DNA from: an uncultured Lachnospiraceae bacterium
GTDB taxonomy: Bacteria > Bacillota > Clostridia > Lachnospirales > Lachnospiraceae
Reading direction: 5' to 3'
NCBI GenBank assembly: GCA_910589265.1
Contig: CAJUTQ010000096.1
Span: forward strand, 10,036-74,035
DNA length: 64,000 nt
Under the pieces are notes generated by a model that was not told the DNA's origin, searched no databases, and worked only from the letters and a program-made list of their open reading frames with translations. Position numbers and translations under genes: made by a program. Below, in pieces: positions 35,808 through 45,087 of this stretch; position 1 is the stretch's first letter; every line of letters starts with the position of its first letter.

Positions 35808-36212
35808 TTGAATAAATGGAGAGAAAAATTCATGCGTTTTATGAGAGGACGGAGGGGAATGGACGAGTTGGGACAATTTCTCCTTGTTCTATCAGTTCTT
35901 ACGATGACGATTACATCAATAACAGGAAGCGCTATTTTTGGTATAACAACTATCCTGATTCTTGGATATACCTATTACCGATTTCTATCAAAAAATGTTA
36001 CAAAAAGGTTCGAGGAAAATCAAAAATTTACCAATGATTGGCTTCGATTTCGATTTTGGCTGCAAAGTCGAAAAATGCGTTTGAGTATGAGAAAAACCCA
36101 TAAATATTATAAGTGTAAAGGATGTGGGAAAATCGTCAGGGTACCAAAGGGAAAGGGAAAAATATGTATTACTTGTCCAGTATGCGGACATGAATTTGTG
36201 AAAAAAACATAA
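35808..36212 (+). CDS. Small membrane protein with C-terminal zinc ribbon
   Basis: A protein of 134 residues. Two adjacent hydrophobic segments (residues about 22-55, FLLVLSVLTMTITSITG and IFGITTILILGYTYY) are followed by a basic linker and a zinc ribbon, CKGCGKIVRVPKG with CPVCGHEF at the end. The pattern is common in Lachnospiraceae proteins of unknown function. The likely start is TTG with an imperfect AGGCGG site; ATG at 35832 is an alternative. It lies 79 bases after trkH on the same strand. Confidence 0.75.
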   Translation: MNKWREKFMRFMRGRRGMDELGQFLLVLSVLTMTITSITGSAIFGITTILILGYTYYRFLSKNVTKRFEENQKFTNDWLRFRFWLQSRKMRLSMRKTHKYYKCKGCGKIVRVPKGKGKICITCPVCGHEFVKKT

Positions 36213-36279
36213 TAGATGTCTTTCATTTTGTGAAAGGAAATGGGATAGATTACTGTTGAAAGGGGCCGATGGATTTATT

Positions 36280-37257
36280 ATGGAAGAAATACAATTCATA
36301 GAAGGAAAAGAGGTGTTTTCAAAAGTTGGCATTGCTTTTTTCTTGCTACTCATATTGACAGAGATTATGGGGCCTCTTTTTTATATAGTCATGGAGCAAA
36401 GTGGCATTCAGGAAATAGTGGGGAAATATCATCTGGACTTATTTTTGACCCAGATGCCTATGTACTTGGTAGCTGTGCCTATCAGTATATTCGTTTTAAA
36501 AGGTCTGCCAGCTCATGGAAAACCAGAAGAACATTCATGGAAAATGAGCAGGCTTTTTGCTTGTTTCTGTATTTGTATTGGAACAATGTATTTGGGAAAT
36601 ATCATTGGTCAGGCTTTGATGACTCTTATAGGTGTTCTAAAAGGTGGCAAATCAGAAAATCTATTGGAGAATGTTGTAATGGATACCAATATATGGGGAA
36701 TCTTACTTATTGTTGTTCTTATCGGGCCAATTTTAGAGGAATACTTATGTAGGAAAGTACTTCTCGATCGGATTAACCAATATGGTCAAGGAATTTCGGT
36801 TCTCGTTTCTGGCCTTATATTTGGTTTGATTCATGGGAACTTTTATCAATTTTTTTATGCCTTTGGACTGGGTGCTATTTTTGCCTATATTTATGTAAAA
36901 ACAGGAAAATGGAAATATCCTGTTGTTTTCCATATATTGATTAATTTTATGGGTTCCGTTGTTCCCTTATTCTTTATTAGGAGACTAGAAACCGTTCTTT
37001 CAGATGATATGTCAAAGAGTTTAGGAGAGGTGGTCTTAAGCCTTCTTTTATTACTCCCCTATGCAGTTATGATAATTGGACTTATTATAACAGGCATTGT
37101 ATTACTTTTTTGTTTTCGAAAAGAAATTGTTTTTTCTAAAGGAAGTATATGTATTGAAAAGGGAAAACAGTTTCAAATGATTTTCGTAAATGTGGGTATG
37201 ATTTTGCTTTTTGTTACATGTGGAATTTTATTTGGGATTTCTACAATAATGTCATAA
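36280..37257 (+). CDS. CPBP family intramembrane glutamic endopeptidase
   Basis: A protein of about 325 residues with eight or so membrane segments. The Abi/CPBP (CAAX protease-like) motifs are intact: EEYLCRKVLLDRI supplies the two glutamates and arginine, FGLIHGNFYQF the first histidine, and HILINF the second. Such proteins cleave substrates within the membrane or serve bacteriocin immunity. The start is uncertain: ATG at 36280 or TTG at 36256, neither with an ideal site. No bacteriocin gene is adjacent. Confidence 0.9.
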   Translation: MEEIQFIEGKEVFSKVGIAFFLLLILTEIMGPLFYIVMEQSGIQEIVGKYHLDLFLTQMPMYLVAVPISIFVLKGLPAHGKPEEHSWKMSRLFACFCICIGTMYLGNIIGQALMTLIGVLKGGKSENLLENVVMDTNIWGILLIVVLIGPILEEYLCRKVLLDRINQYGQGISVLVSGLIFGLIHGNFYQFFYAFGLGAIFAYIYVKTGKWKYPVVFHILINFMGSVVPLFFIRRLETVLSDDMSKSLGEVVLSLLLLLPYAVMIIGLIITGIVLLFCFRKEIVFSKGSICIEKGKQFQMIFVNVGMILLFVTCGILFGISTIMS

Positions 37258-37391
37258 GAAACAGCGCCTATGGAAAAAGTTTACATGCTTTTCGTACATT
37301 TTTTCTTTCAAGTCACAAATAGGTAGAGAAAAGTGTAAAAATTCAATTTATAATGGGTAATATTGGAATTCTAATTTGAGGACGTTTACCC

Positions 37392-38072
37392 ATGGGAATA
37401 AAATACGAAGAAGTACTACAGAGAATAAAAGAAGAAAGAAATAGTTTTGGATGGTCTCAGGATACAATAAGTCAAAAGCTGAGAATGACACAAAGCCATT
37501 ACAGTAAAACAGAGTCAGGCAAGAAGCGGTTTTCTTACCAAGAGCTGAGACTCCTTAATGATATAGGCATTGATCTGGATTATGTATTTACTGGACAAAG
37601 GGCTGTGAAAAAGCAGGAATATGATTTATTAGTAAACTGTGGTTCCTATCTCCAAAATATTGTAGAAGTACTGTATATTGTGGCGCAGCCCTTTTGCAAA
37701 AACCTGCCAGTGGGAAAGCGTATAGGATATATGAAGTATATTTTGGCAGAAAGTGGGTCTACAAAAAGCATTTGGAGATTAATAAGGGAGTATTCAGGTT
37801 ATACACAGAGGGAGATGGCTGTCCTTTTGGGAATAGATATAAAAAAATACAGGCGCTTAGAGAAAAAAGAAGTACAGCCAGACAGTGAAATTATTTTAGC
37901 TTTGTATAACCAGTTCCACATTTCACCTCTCATGCTTCTTGGAAACTGCGCAGGTTTGTCTAAGGAAGTATGTGAAATATTGGACTCTTTGGAGGAAAAG
38001 ACAAGAGGTGAAATGTTACGTTTTCTCCAATATGTATATCATTTGCTTCGCAAACAGGAAGATAGAGAGTAA
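37392..38072 (+). CDS. XRE family transcriptional regulator with two helix-turn-helix regions
   Basis: A protein of 226 residues. The N-terminal domain is a Cro/CI-type HTH (SQDTISQKLRMTQSHYSKTESG). A second region near residues 130-180 (YTQREMAVLLGIDIKKYRRLEKKEVQPDSEII) also reads as an XRE domain, so it may bind DNA with tandem domains. The ATG has a GAGG site 10 bases upstream. No target operator was identified. It stands alone and is followed by a long gene-poor interval. Confidence 0.85.
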   Translation: MGIKYEEVLQRIKEERNSFGWSQDTISQKLRMTQSHYSKTESGKKRFSYQELRLLNDIGIDLDYVFTGQRAVKKQEYDLLVNCGSYLQNIVEVLYIVAQPFCKNLPVGKRIGYMKYILAESGSTKSIWRLIREYSGYTQREMAVLLGIDIKKYRRLEKKEVQPDSEIILALYNQFHISPLMLLGNCAGLSKEVCEILDSLEEKTRGEMLRFLQYVYHLLRKQEDRE

Positions 38073-38551
38073 AATGGTCAGGGAAAAGTAGAGGTAATTG
38101 ATTTTAATATATACTACTTTTTGTCTGGACATTTCAAAGGACATACTGTGAAGCTAAATCCTTTAGATGGAGTATATGATTGTGATGTAAGGCCTAATAT
38201 GCTCACAGACAAGATGTTGTCATCTCAAATTTGTTCCGTCCATATTTTACTTGTAGAGGATATTTGGAAATTCGTTAAGTAAATCATTTTTACGATGTTC
38301 TTGTCTATGAGTTCAGGAAATGAGTAAATATTGGGATATTCTTTAGAAAATCATAGGCAAAAAAGCGCTGTATTTTATAGAATACTTCTATTCTTTTGTT
38401 GATCTTCCTATGACAATGGGATACAATAGGGAAAGAAAAGCAATATAGCCATTAATAGGAAAACAAAGTAGTTTGTGTCAGTGCAGCATCCACAAACTGC
38501 TTTAACTATATATGGATTTTTAAAGATAGCTGCACAGAAATGAGGGAATCT
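38073..38551 (+). other. Gene-poor interval between the XRE regulator and the M3 peptidase gene
   Basis: 479 bases. Immediately after the XRE stop the same frame stays open for about 69 codons (to 38281) but has no start with a ribosome site; it could be a decayed 3' extension or chance. A hairpin lies at 38465-38503. A TACAAT at 38422-38427 may be a -10 box, but no -35 at correct spacing was found. Nothing else is recognised. Confidence 0.5.
38465..38503 (+). terminator. Hairpin in the leader of the M3 peptidase gene
   Basis: AAAGTAGTTTGTG pairs with CACAAACTGCTTT (one G-T pair) around a 13-base loop, 48 bases before the start codon. It may be a terminator of upstream transcription or a leader structure. 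There is no long T run. Confidence 0.45.
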
Positions 38552-40216
38552 ATGAAATTTTGCAACATGCCCTATGAACGGGTTGATTTGAAAGAGACAG
38601 AGAGGGAATTTAAGATCCTTTTGGATGATTTTAAATCATCCAAAAGTGGGGAAGAACAGTTTCAAGTGCATCAGAGATTTTATGCGCTGACAGATCAGGT
38701 AGAAACGATGATGACCATTGCACAAATCCGCCATAACATTGATACAACAGATGAGTTTTACAGTAAAGAGCAGGATTACTATGATGAAATATCTCCAAAG
38801 TATAATAACTATGTTATAGAATACGTAAAACTGATTAACGAATCTCCATTTCGAAAGGAACTGGAAGAGAAAATCGGTTCTGTTGCATTTAAAAATATGG
38901 ACCTGGCTCTAAAAGCTTTTGATGAAAAACTCATTCCTCTTATGCAAGAGGAAAATGCTTTGACAAGCCGTTATGACAAACTTATTGCAGGAGCAAAAAT
39001 CCAGTGGGAGGGAGAAACTTTAAATCTTTCTCTTATGACTCCTTATACAAAAAGCAATGATCGGGATGTACGCAAAAGAGCATGGAAGAAGGTAGATGAG
39101 TTTTTTGAAGAAAAGGGAGAAGAGCTGGACGAAATCTATGATAAATTAGTAAAAAACCGGACAAAGCAGGCCAGGGAGTTAGGATATGAAAATTATCTTC
39201 AGCTGGGATATTATAGAATGAAACGAAATTGCTATGACAAGGAAATGGTGGAGAAGTATCGGAACCAAATAAAAAAATACTTTGTTCCGTTTGCAGAAAA
39301 ACTCCATGAAGAGAGAAGAGAGCGTTTAGGCTTGGAACAGCTAAATTATATTGATGAGGGTATATATTTCCTAGAGGGGAACCCAAAACCAACAGGAAGT
39401 CCCGAGGAAATCATGGAAGCAGGACAGCAAATGTACAGGGAACTTTCTCCTGAAACAAGAGAATTTTTTGATTTCATGATGGAAAATCAATTGTTTGACG
39501 TATTAGGAAGAAAAAATAAAAAGGCAGGGGGATATATGACTTATCTTCCCGTGTACCACGCTCCTTTTATATTTGCGAATTTTAATGGGACAAGCGGAGA
39601 TGTAGATGTAATTACCCATGAATGTGGCCATGCGTTTCAAGGATATTTGTCAGGCAAGGATCCAGTGAAAGAGCATCGGGATATTACAATGGAGACAGCG
39701 GAAATACATTCCATGTCCATGGAATTTTTTACAGAAAAGTGGATGGAAAAATTTTTTGGGGACAGGGCAGAGGATTACCGAAAAATGCATTTAGAAGATG
39801 CAGCGGCCTTTATTCCTTATGGCTGTATGGTAGATGAGTTTCAGCATTTCGTATATGAAAATCCAGAATGGACTCCTAAAGAAAGGAATGAGAAATGGAA
39901 GGAATTAGAGAAAATATACAAACCTCATTTAGACTATACAGGGAGCAGTCGGTTTGCATCAGGAGGATTTTGGCAAAAGCAGCTTCATATTTATGATTAT
40001 CCTCTGTATTATATTGACTATTGCCTGGCACAAACTTGTGCTTTACAGTATAAAGCCAAAATGGATAAAGACTTCCAGGGAGCTTGGGAAAGTTATTTGA
40101 AATTATGTAAACTTTCAGCTAGCGACTTTTTTACTTCCCTAATAAAAGAGGTAGGTCTTCGAAGCCCTTTTGAAGAGGGATGTGTCCAGGAAATAGTAGA
40201 AGGGTTAACGAAATAA
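38552..40216 (+). CDS. pepF: M3 family oligoendopeptidase
   Basis: A zinc metallopeptidase of 554 residues that degrades oligopeptides in the cytoplasm. The zinc site is VITHECGHAFQGYL (HEXXH), with the third ligand in METAEIHSMSMEFF. The size and the sequence GGYMTYLPVYHAPFIFANFNG place it in the M3B PepF-like group. ATG at 38552 is chosen because GAGGG lies 6 bases upstream; an in-frame ATG four codons earlier overlaps that site. A GC-rich hairpin follows the stop. Confidence 0.93.
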   Translation: MKFCNMPYERVDLKETEREFKILLDDFKSSKSGEEQFQVHQRFYALTDQVETMMTIAQIRHNIDTTDEFYSKEQDYYDEISPKYNNYVIEYVKLINESPFRKELEEKIGSVAFKNMDLALKAFDEKLIPLMQEENALTSRYDKLIAGAKIQWEGETLNLSLMTPYTKSNDRDVRKRAWKKVDEFFEEKGEELDEIYDKLVKNRTKQARELGYENYLQLGYYRMKRNCYDKEMVEKYRNQIKKYFVPFAEKLHEERRERLGLEQLNYIDEGIYFLEGNPKPTGSPEEIMEAGQQMYRELSPETREFFDFMMENQLFDVLGRKNKKAGGYMTYLPVYHAPFIFANFNGTSGDVDVITHECGHAFQGYLSGKDPVKEHRDITMETAEIHSMSMEFFTEKWMEKFFGDRAEDYRKMHLEDAAAFIPYGCMVDEFQHFVYENPEWTPKERNEKWKELEKIYKPHLDYTGSSRFASGGFWQKQLHIYDYPLYYIDYCLAQTCALQYKAKMDKDFQGAWESYLKLCKLSASDFFTSLIKEVGLRSPFEEGCVQEIVEGLTK

Positions 40217-40227
40217 CAAGTTTTTAT

Positions 40228-40259
40228 GGGGAAGGATGCAAGGTTAAGCATTCTTCCCC
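40228..40259 (+). terminator. Hairpin terminator after the M3 peptidase gene
   Basis: GGGGAAGGATGC pairs with GCATTCTTCCCC (one mismatch) around 8 bases. The T tract after it is weak. Confidence 0.6.
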
Positions 40260-40403
40260 CTATTGCTTTGAAAATTCTAGCAAGAATATATGGAAGGGTG
40301 AAGGATAATAGGCTGAAATAGACAGTGGTTTGCATTTTTTCAAATAAATTGCACAGAAAATAGGCAAAGATACTTTTATATTTGTATAAATTTTTCATTA
40401 AAT

Positions 40404-40432
40404 TTGACAAGATAAAGTGATAAAATAGTAAT
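40404..40432 (+). promoter_or_regulatory. Candidate promoter for the CstA gene
   Basis: TTGACA at 40404-40409 is followed after 17 bases by AGTAAT at 40427-40432. A TAAAAT at 40421-40426 also lies nearby but is too close to the -35. About 50 bases of leader remain before the GTG start. Confidence 0.4.
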
Positions 40433-40484
40433 AGGGCAAATGAATATTTTTTGTTCAATAAATGAAGAAAGAGGAGGAAGGAAT

Positions 40485-42206
40485 GTGAATGGAATACTTA
40501 TGATGGCAATTGCCATTGTTGTTTTAGGGGGAGCTTATCTAATTTATGGAAGATATTTAGCAAAGAAGTGGGGGATTGATACAGAGGCAAAAACACCTGC
40601 TTACGAGTTGGAAGATGGGGTAGATTATGTTCCCGCTGACACAAATGTAGTCTTTGGTCATCAGTTTGCCTCCATTGCCGGGGCAGGTCCTATCAATGGT
40701 CCTATTCAGGCTGCAATGTTTGGGTGGCTTCCAGTATTATTATGGATCTTGATTGGAGGGGTATTTTTTGGGGCTGTCCAAGATTTTGCAGCTATGTATG
40801 CATCAGTGAAAAATAAGGGGCGTACCATTGGATACATTATTGAAGAATACATAGGAAAGCTGGGAAAGAAGCTCTTTCTGCTATTTTGCTGGCTGTTTTG
40901 TATTCTTGTTGTGGCTGCCTTTGCGGATGTTGTAGCTGGTACGTTCAATGGTTTTGCCCTAGATGGAACAGGAGCGACTATAAAAGCAAATGGTTCTGTA
41001 GCCGCTACATCTATGATTTTTATTGTGGAGGCAGTTATTCTTGGAATGATTTTAAAATTTGGCAGACTTCATAAGTGGATAAATACTGCTATTGCCCTTA
41101 TGATGCTTGTAGGAGCTGTCGCCTTGGGGTTAAATTTTCCTCTGTATATTGAAAGAAATGTATGGCACATTGTGATCTTTTTGTATGTGTTCATTGCCTG
41201 CATTGCGCCTGTATGGGCCCTTTTGCAGCCAAGAGATTACTTAAACAGTTACCTTCTTGTTTTTATGATAGCTGGGGCAGTTATTGGGGTGTTTGTAGCA
41301 AATCCTCAGTGTAATTTAGACGCCTTTGTAGGATTTGAAGTAAATGGACAATATATGTTTCCCATTCTTTTTGTTACCATTGCCTGCGGGGCTGTTTCTG
41401 GATTTCATTCCCTTGTCTCATCAGGAACAGCTTCTAAACAAATTAAAAATGAAAAAAGTATGCTCCCTATTTCTTTTGGGGCTATGTTAATGGAAAGTAT
41501 GCTGGCCATTATAGCTTTAATTGCTGTAGCTTCTTTTGCAAAGGGAGAGGCAGCAGCAAAAGGCCTTACAACCCAGCCTCAGATTTTTGCAGGGGCCATT
41601 GCCAATTTCTTAACAGTTTTAGGCCTGCCTCATGAGCTTGTTTTTACATTAATTAATTTATCTGTCTCTGCCTTTGCCCTTACTTCTTTGGACTCTGTAG
41701 CAAGGGTGGGAAGACTATCTTTTCAGGAGCTTTTCTCAGAAGACGATGGAGAGGAATCTAATAGAAGCCTCTTTGCACAAATTTTGACAAACAAATATGT
41801 TGCTACCATATTGACCTTAGTTCTTGCGTATCTTCTTGCAAAAGTAGGCTATGGAGAAATTTGGCCTCTTTTTGGATCAGCGAACCAGCTTTTGTCTGTA
41901 TTGGCTTTGATTGCCTGTTCCGTATATTTAAAAAGGACAAAACGTCAAGGGGCCATGCTCTGGATTCCTATGGCCTTTATGATGGCGGTTACCTTTACAG
42001 CGCTTGGAATGACTATTTTTCAGTTAGGCAGGGCCTTTCTTACAACAGGATTAAGCTTAGGGAATACTCTTCAGCTTGTTTTTGCCATTCTTCTACTCAC
42101 CCTTGGTGTACTTGTAGCTGTACAGGGCATTCAGAAGCTGACAGAAAAGTCAGAGAAAAGGGGGGAATCAGGAAAAGAGGGAGCAGTTGGGAGACAGTAT
42201 TCTTAA
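40485..42206 (+). CDS. cstA: CstA family carbon starvation protein (peptide/pyruvate transporter)
   Basis: A membrane protein of 573 residues with about 15 hydrophobic segments. The CstA signature FGHQFASIAGAGPINGP and later GFHSLVSSGTASKQIKNE are present. Members import peptides or pyruvate under carbon limitation. This is the shorter form common in Firmicutes. Translation starts at GTG, which has AGGAGGAAGG at good distance; an upstream ATG at 40440 has none. The last codon overlaps the end of a decayed AraC-type gene on the opposite strand. Confidence 0.92.
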   Translation: MNGILMMAIAIVVLGGAYLIYGRYLAKKWGIDTEAKTPAYELEDGVDYVPADTNVVFGHQFASIAGAGPINGPIQAAMFGWLPVLLWILIGGVFFGAVQDFAAMYASVKNKGRTIGYIIEEYIGKLGKKLFLLFCWLFCILVVAAFADVVAGTFNGFALDGTGATIKANGSVAATSMIFIVEAVILGMILKFGRLHKWINTAIALMMLVGAVALGLNFPLYIERNVWHIVIFLYVFIACIAPVWALLQPRDYLNSYLLVFMIAGAVIGVFVANPQCNLDAFVGFEVNGQYMFPILFVTIACGAVSGFHSLVSSGTASKQIKNEKSMLPISFGAMLMESMLAIIALIAVASFAKGEAAAKGLTTQPQIFAGAIANFLTVLGLPHELVFTLINLSVSAFALTSLDSVARVGRLSFQELFSEDDGEESNRSLFAQILTNKYVATILTLVLAYLLAKVGYGEIWPLFGSANQLLSVLALIACSVYLKRTKRQGAMLWIPMAFMMAVTFTALGMTIFQLGRAFLTTGLSLGNTLQLVFAILLLTLGVLVAVQGIQKLTEKSEKRGESGKEGAVGRQYS

Positions 42207-42334
42207 TGCTTTTCCTGACGGTAAGCTTTGGGAGTGACTTCATATTTTGCACCAAATATTTTATAAAAATATGTGGGATTAGAAAACCCTAGTTCCTGGA
42301 CGATGGAAGCGATGCTTCTTTCCGTTTTGGAGAG
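42203..42334 (-). pseudogene. Remnant of an AraC-type regulator (C-terminal helix-turn-helix only)
   Basis: The minus strand encodes about 43 residues that match the last helix-turn-helix of AraC/XylS regulators: RSIASIVQELGFSNPTYFYK, then FGAKYEVTPKAYRQ and a stop. The frame is closed upstream by TGA at 42335-42337, and no N-terminal portion is recognisable. It overlaps the last codons of cstA in the opposite direction. A full-length AraC regulator would be about 280 residues, so most of the gene has been lost. Confidence 0.75.
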
Positions 42335-42445
42335 TCAACTTCCGTTTCTTAGAAGAAAGTGATACAATAGAATGCATATATGGAGACAAATAAAAAGAGA
42401 TAAAAGGAAATCATTTTATAAGATTGCTAGAAAGGAAAAAATAAT

Positions 42446-43822
42446 ATGGAAAAAAAAATTCCTTATAAAATTTATCTTGAAGAACAGGAAATGCCAAGAC
42501 AGTGGTATAATGTGCGGGCAGATATGAAGAAAAAGCCGGCTCCTATTTTAAACCCAGGTACTTTAGAGCCTATAACCTTTGAAGAACTGTCTGGTATTTT
42601 TTGTGAGGAGCTGGCCAGACAGGAATTAGATGAAAATACCAGGTACTTTGACATTCCAGAAGAAATCAGGAATTTCTATAAAATGTATCGTCCTTCCCCC
42701 CTTGTAAGGGCATACTGCTTAGAGGAGAAATTAGACACGCCAGCTCATATTTATTATAAGTTTGAAGGAAATAATACTTCGGGAAGTCATAAGCTTAATT
42801 CGGCCATAGCCCAAGTTTATTATGGGAAGAAACAAGGCTTAAAAGGAGTGACAACAGAAACAGGGGCAGGGCAGTGGGGAACAGCTCTGTCCATGGCTTG
42901 TTCTTATTTTGGATTGGATTGCCAAGTGTTTATGGTGAAATGTTCTTATGAACAAAAGCCTTTTCGAAGGGAGGTAATGCGCACATACGGGGCTAAGGTA
43001 ACCCCCTCCCCTTCTATGGAAACAAAGGTGGGACGCAAAATGAACGAAGAGTTTCCTGGAACGACAGGAAGTCTTGGATGTGCTATTTCTGAAGCAGTGG
43101 AGGCAGCCCTAAGTCAGGAGGGATACCGTTATGTTTTAGGTTCTGTTCTCGCCCAAGTATTGCTTCACCAGTCCATCATTGGTTTGGAAACAAAGGCCGC
43201 TCTAGATAAGTATGGAATTCGCCCCCATATGATTATTGGGTGTGCAGGAGGAGGTTCCAATCTAGGTGGTTTAATTTCTCCTTTTGCCGGGGAAATATTA
43301 AGAGGAGAAGCAGACTATAAGCTCATAGCAGTTGAACCAGCGTCCTGTCCTAGTTTGACACGAGGGGTTTATGCCTATGACTTTTGCGATACAGGAAAAG
43401 TATGCCCTCTTGCAAAAATGTATACTCTTGGCAGCAGTTTCATTCCATCGGCAAATCATGCCGGAGGACTTCGCTACCATGGAATGAGTTCTACTGTGTC
43501 TGAATTATATGCCCAAGGGCTGATAGAAGCAAGAAGTGTAGAGCAGATAGAAGTGTTTAAAGCAGCAGAAACATTTGCAAGAATAGAAGGAATACTTCCA
43601 GCGCCAGAGAGCAGTCATGCCATTAAGGCAGCCATAGATGAAGCCATTCAGTGTAGGGAGAGTGGAGAAGAGAAAAATATTGTTTTTGGCTTAACTGGAA
43701 CGGGGTATTTTGATTTAACGGCCTATCAAAAATATAATGATGGAGAAATGGAAGATTATGTTCCTACAGATGAACAATTGAGGCAATCCATCTGCGGGCT
43801 TCCAAAAGTGGAGATAGAATGA
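42446..43822 (+). CDS. TrpB-like pyridoxal-phosphate enzyme (TrpB2 type)
   Basis: A fold-type II PLP enzyme of 458 residues. The length and the segment YKFEGNNTSGSHKLNSA, whose lysine binds PLP, mark the TrpB2 branch, distinct from the roughly 400-residue TrpB1 that pairs with TrpA. TETGAGQWGTALSMAC and the glycine loop GCAGGGSNLGG are also clear. TrpB2 enzymes make tryptophan from indole and serine without TrpA, or use related substrates. No other trp genes lie nearby, which fits a stand-alone salvage enzyme. The ATG follows AAAGGAAAAAA. Confidence 0.93.
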   Translation: MEKKIPYKIYLEEQEMPRQWYNVRADMKKKPAPILNPGTLEPITFEELSGIFCEELARQELDENTRYFDIPEEIRNFYKMYRPSPLVRAYCLEEKLDTPAHIYYKFEGNNTSGSHKLNSAIAQVYYGKKQGLKGVTTETGAGQWGTALSMACSYFGLDCQVFMVKCSYEQKPFRREVMRTYGAKVTPSPSMETKVGRKMNEEFPGTTGSLGCAISEAVEAALSQEGYRYVLGSVLAQVLLHQSIIGLETKAALDKYGIRPHMIIGCAGGGSNLGGLISPFAGEILRGEADYKLIAVEPASCPSLTRGVYAYDFCDTGKVCPLAKMYTLGSSFIPSANHAGGLRYHGMSSTVSELYAQGLIEARSVEQIEVFKAAETFARIEGILPAPESSHAIKAAIDEAIQCRESGEEKNIVFGLTGTGYFDLTAYQKYNDGEMEDYVPTDEQLRQSICGLPKVEIE

Positions 43823-43898
43823 TAGAGCTGTCCTTTCTTTTTGGCAGAAGATTGTAAAAAACATAATAGAAAAAGGGACAGACTATCTCCCTAACAAG

Positions 43899-43941
43899 GA
43901 AGAAAGGCAGAAGAGACATTTGCCTTTCTTCTTTCTTTTTG
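43899..43941 (+). terminator. Rho-independent terminator after the TrpB-like gene
   Basis: GAAGAAAGGCA pairs perfectly with TGCCTTTCTTC and is followed by TTTCTTTTT. Confidence 0.85.
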
Positions 43942-44015
43942 GCTGTTTACAATCGATATATACAATACCTACGAACGGATACGCCTTCTAATATCATAAT
44001 ACAAAAAAGAACAGG

Positions 44016-44840
44016 TCATATAAATAGTCCATTTTCATGACGGCTAGTATAATTTTGTTCTAACATGGCCACATGGGAAAGAAAGGCCTCATCATCAAAA
44101 TATTTGGCCTTTGAAGGGCATTTTTGAATACATGCTTGACATTTAATGCAAATGCCAGGGACAAGGGATGGATCTTCTTTATGAATAGACCCCATTGGAC
44201 AGGCAGCTACACATACACCGCAATGATTGCACTTGTCCACTTTTGTTTGAGGTTTTGCTTTTAAAAAAGAAACAGGTTTTCCGTCAGCGCCTAGAGGGGT
44301 GTAATAATGAGTAAGAGTATTTTCTCCAGGTACTTGGACAGGCTGAGGGATTTCTTCCAAATTCAAAGCCTTTTTAGCAGCCAAACGGGCGAACCTTCGC
44401 AAAGATTCCCAATCTTCTTCGTCTGGACGATTTGGGGAAATTTTTTCAGAAAAAGCATGACTTGTGGACACTGCAGCTCCTGCAACAGTGTGAAATCCAT
44501 TCTTTTCTAATTCATTGCGCAGTTCAATAAGCCCATTGTCAAAGTTTCGGTTTCCAAAGGTTACGACAGGTAAGGCTAAGGCCCCATGGCCAGCAAATCC
44601 ATTTTGTACATAGCTTAACAGTTTGTTTGGTATGCGTCCTGCATAAACAGGTGTTCCAAATACGACAAAGTCTGTTTTACTGTATTCCTTTACTCCCTGT
44701 CTGCTTTGGGGAGATGTGAAGTTGAATTGCTCCAATGGCTTGCCTAAATAGTAAGAGATTTCTTTTGCAATGCCTAAAACGGTTTCCTTTGTCTTTCCTA
44801 CAGGGCTAAAAAAAACGCCAATTATTTTTTCAATTTTCAT
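44016..44840 (-). CDS. EFR1-type flavodoxin/ferredoxin fusion protein
   Basis: A protein of 274 residues. The N-terminal half is a flavodoxin-like domain (FFSPVGKTKETVLGIA for FMN phosphate binding, FVVFGTPVYAGRIPN). The C-terminal part carries two [4Fe-4S] motifs, CNHCGVCVAACPMGSI and CIKCQACIQKCPSKA. It is likely a cytoplasmic electron-transfer protein for an unidentified reductase. Upstream of its start lie several AGGTA-like repeats that might bind a regulator. It is convergent with the TrpB-like gene. Confidence 0.9.
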   Translation of the reverse strand: MKIEKIIGVFFSPVGKTKETVLGIAKEISYYLGKPLEQFNFTSPQSRQGVKEYSKTDFVVFGTPVYAGRIPNKLLSYVQNGFAGHGALALPVVTFGNRNFDNGLIELRNELEKNGFHTVAGAAVSTSHAFSEKISPNRPDEEDWESLRRFARLAAKKALNLEEIPQPVQVPGENTLTHYYTPLGADGKPVSFLKAKPQTKVDKCNHCGVCVAACPMGSIHKEDPSLVPGICIKCQACIQKCPSKAKYFDDEAFLSHVAMLEQNYTSRHENGLFI

Positions 44841-45087
44841 GTGAATACCTATACCCCTTTCTTGACCTATTTACCTATGTACCTTCTTATTTTTCAGTAT
44901 ATCATAGGGAATGGCATGTATCAAGGTAATCCAACAAGCTTGAAACTCATCGATTATATAAGAGGATAGAAGCAGTTTATTTTCCAGTGGTATAAGCTAA
45001 AATTCCCTTAAAGAGTATTATATCCCAATGAAAATTTGAAGGTGATACAAAGGAAAAGATGGACTTCCATCCAAGTAAGGTTGTTAT
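44841..45087. other. Intergenic region before the signalling module
   Basis: About 250 bases of AT-rich DNA with no supported gene. The left end holds the promoter region of the minus-strand ferredoxin/flavodoxin gene. Open frames here are short and lack ribosome sites. Confidence 0.5.

Noticed and set aside
40093..40458. A 121-codon minus-strand frame around the end of the M3 peptidase gene
   Set aside because: It is antisense to the peptidase 3' end and its terminator, with no family match or ribosome site.
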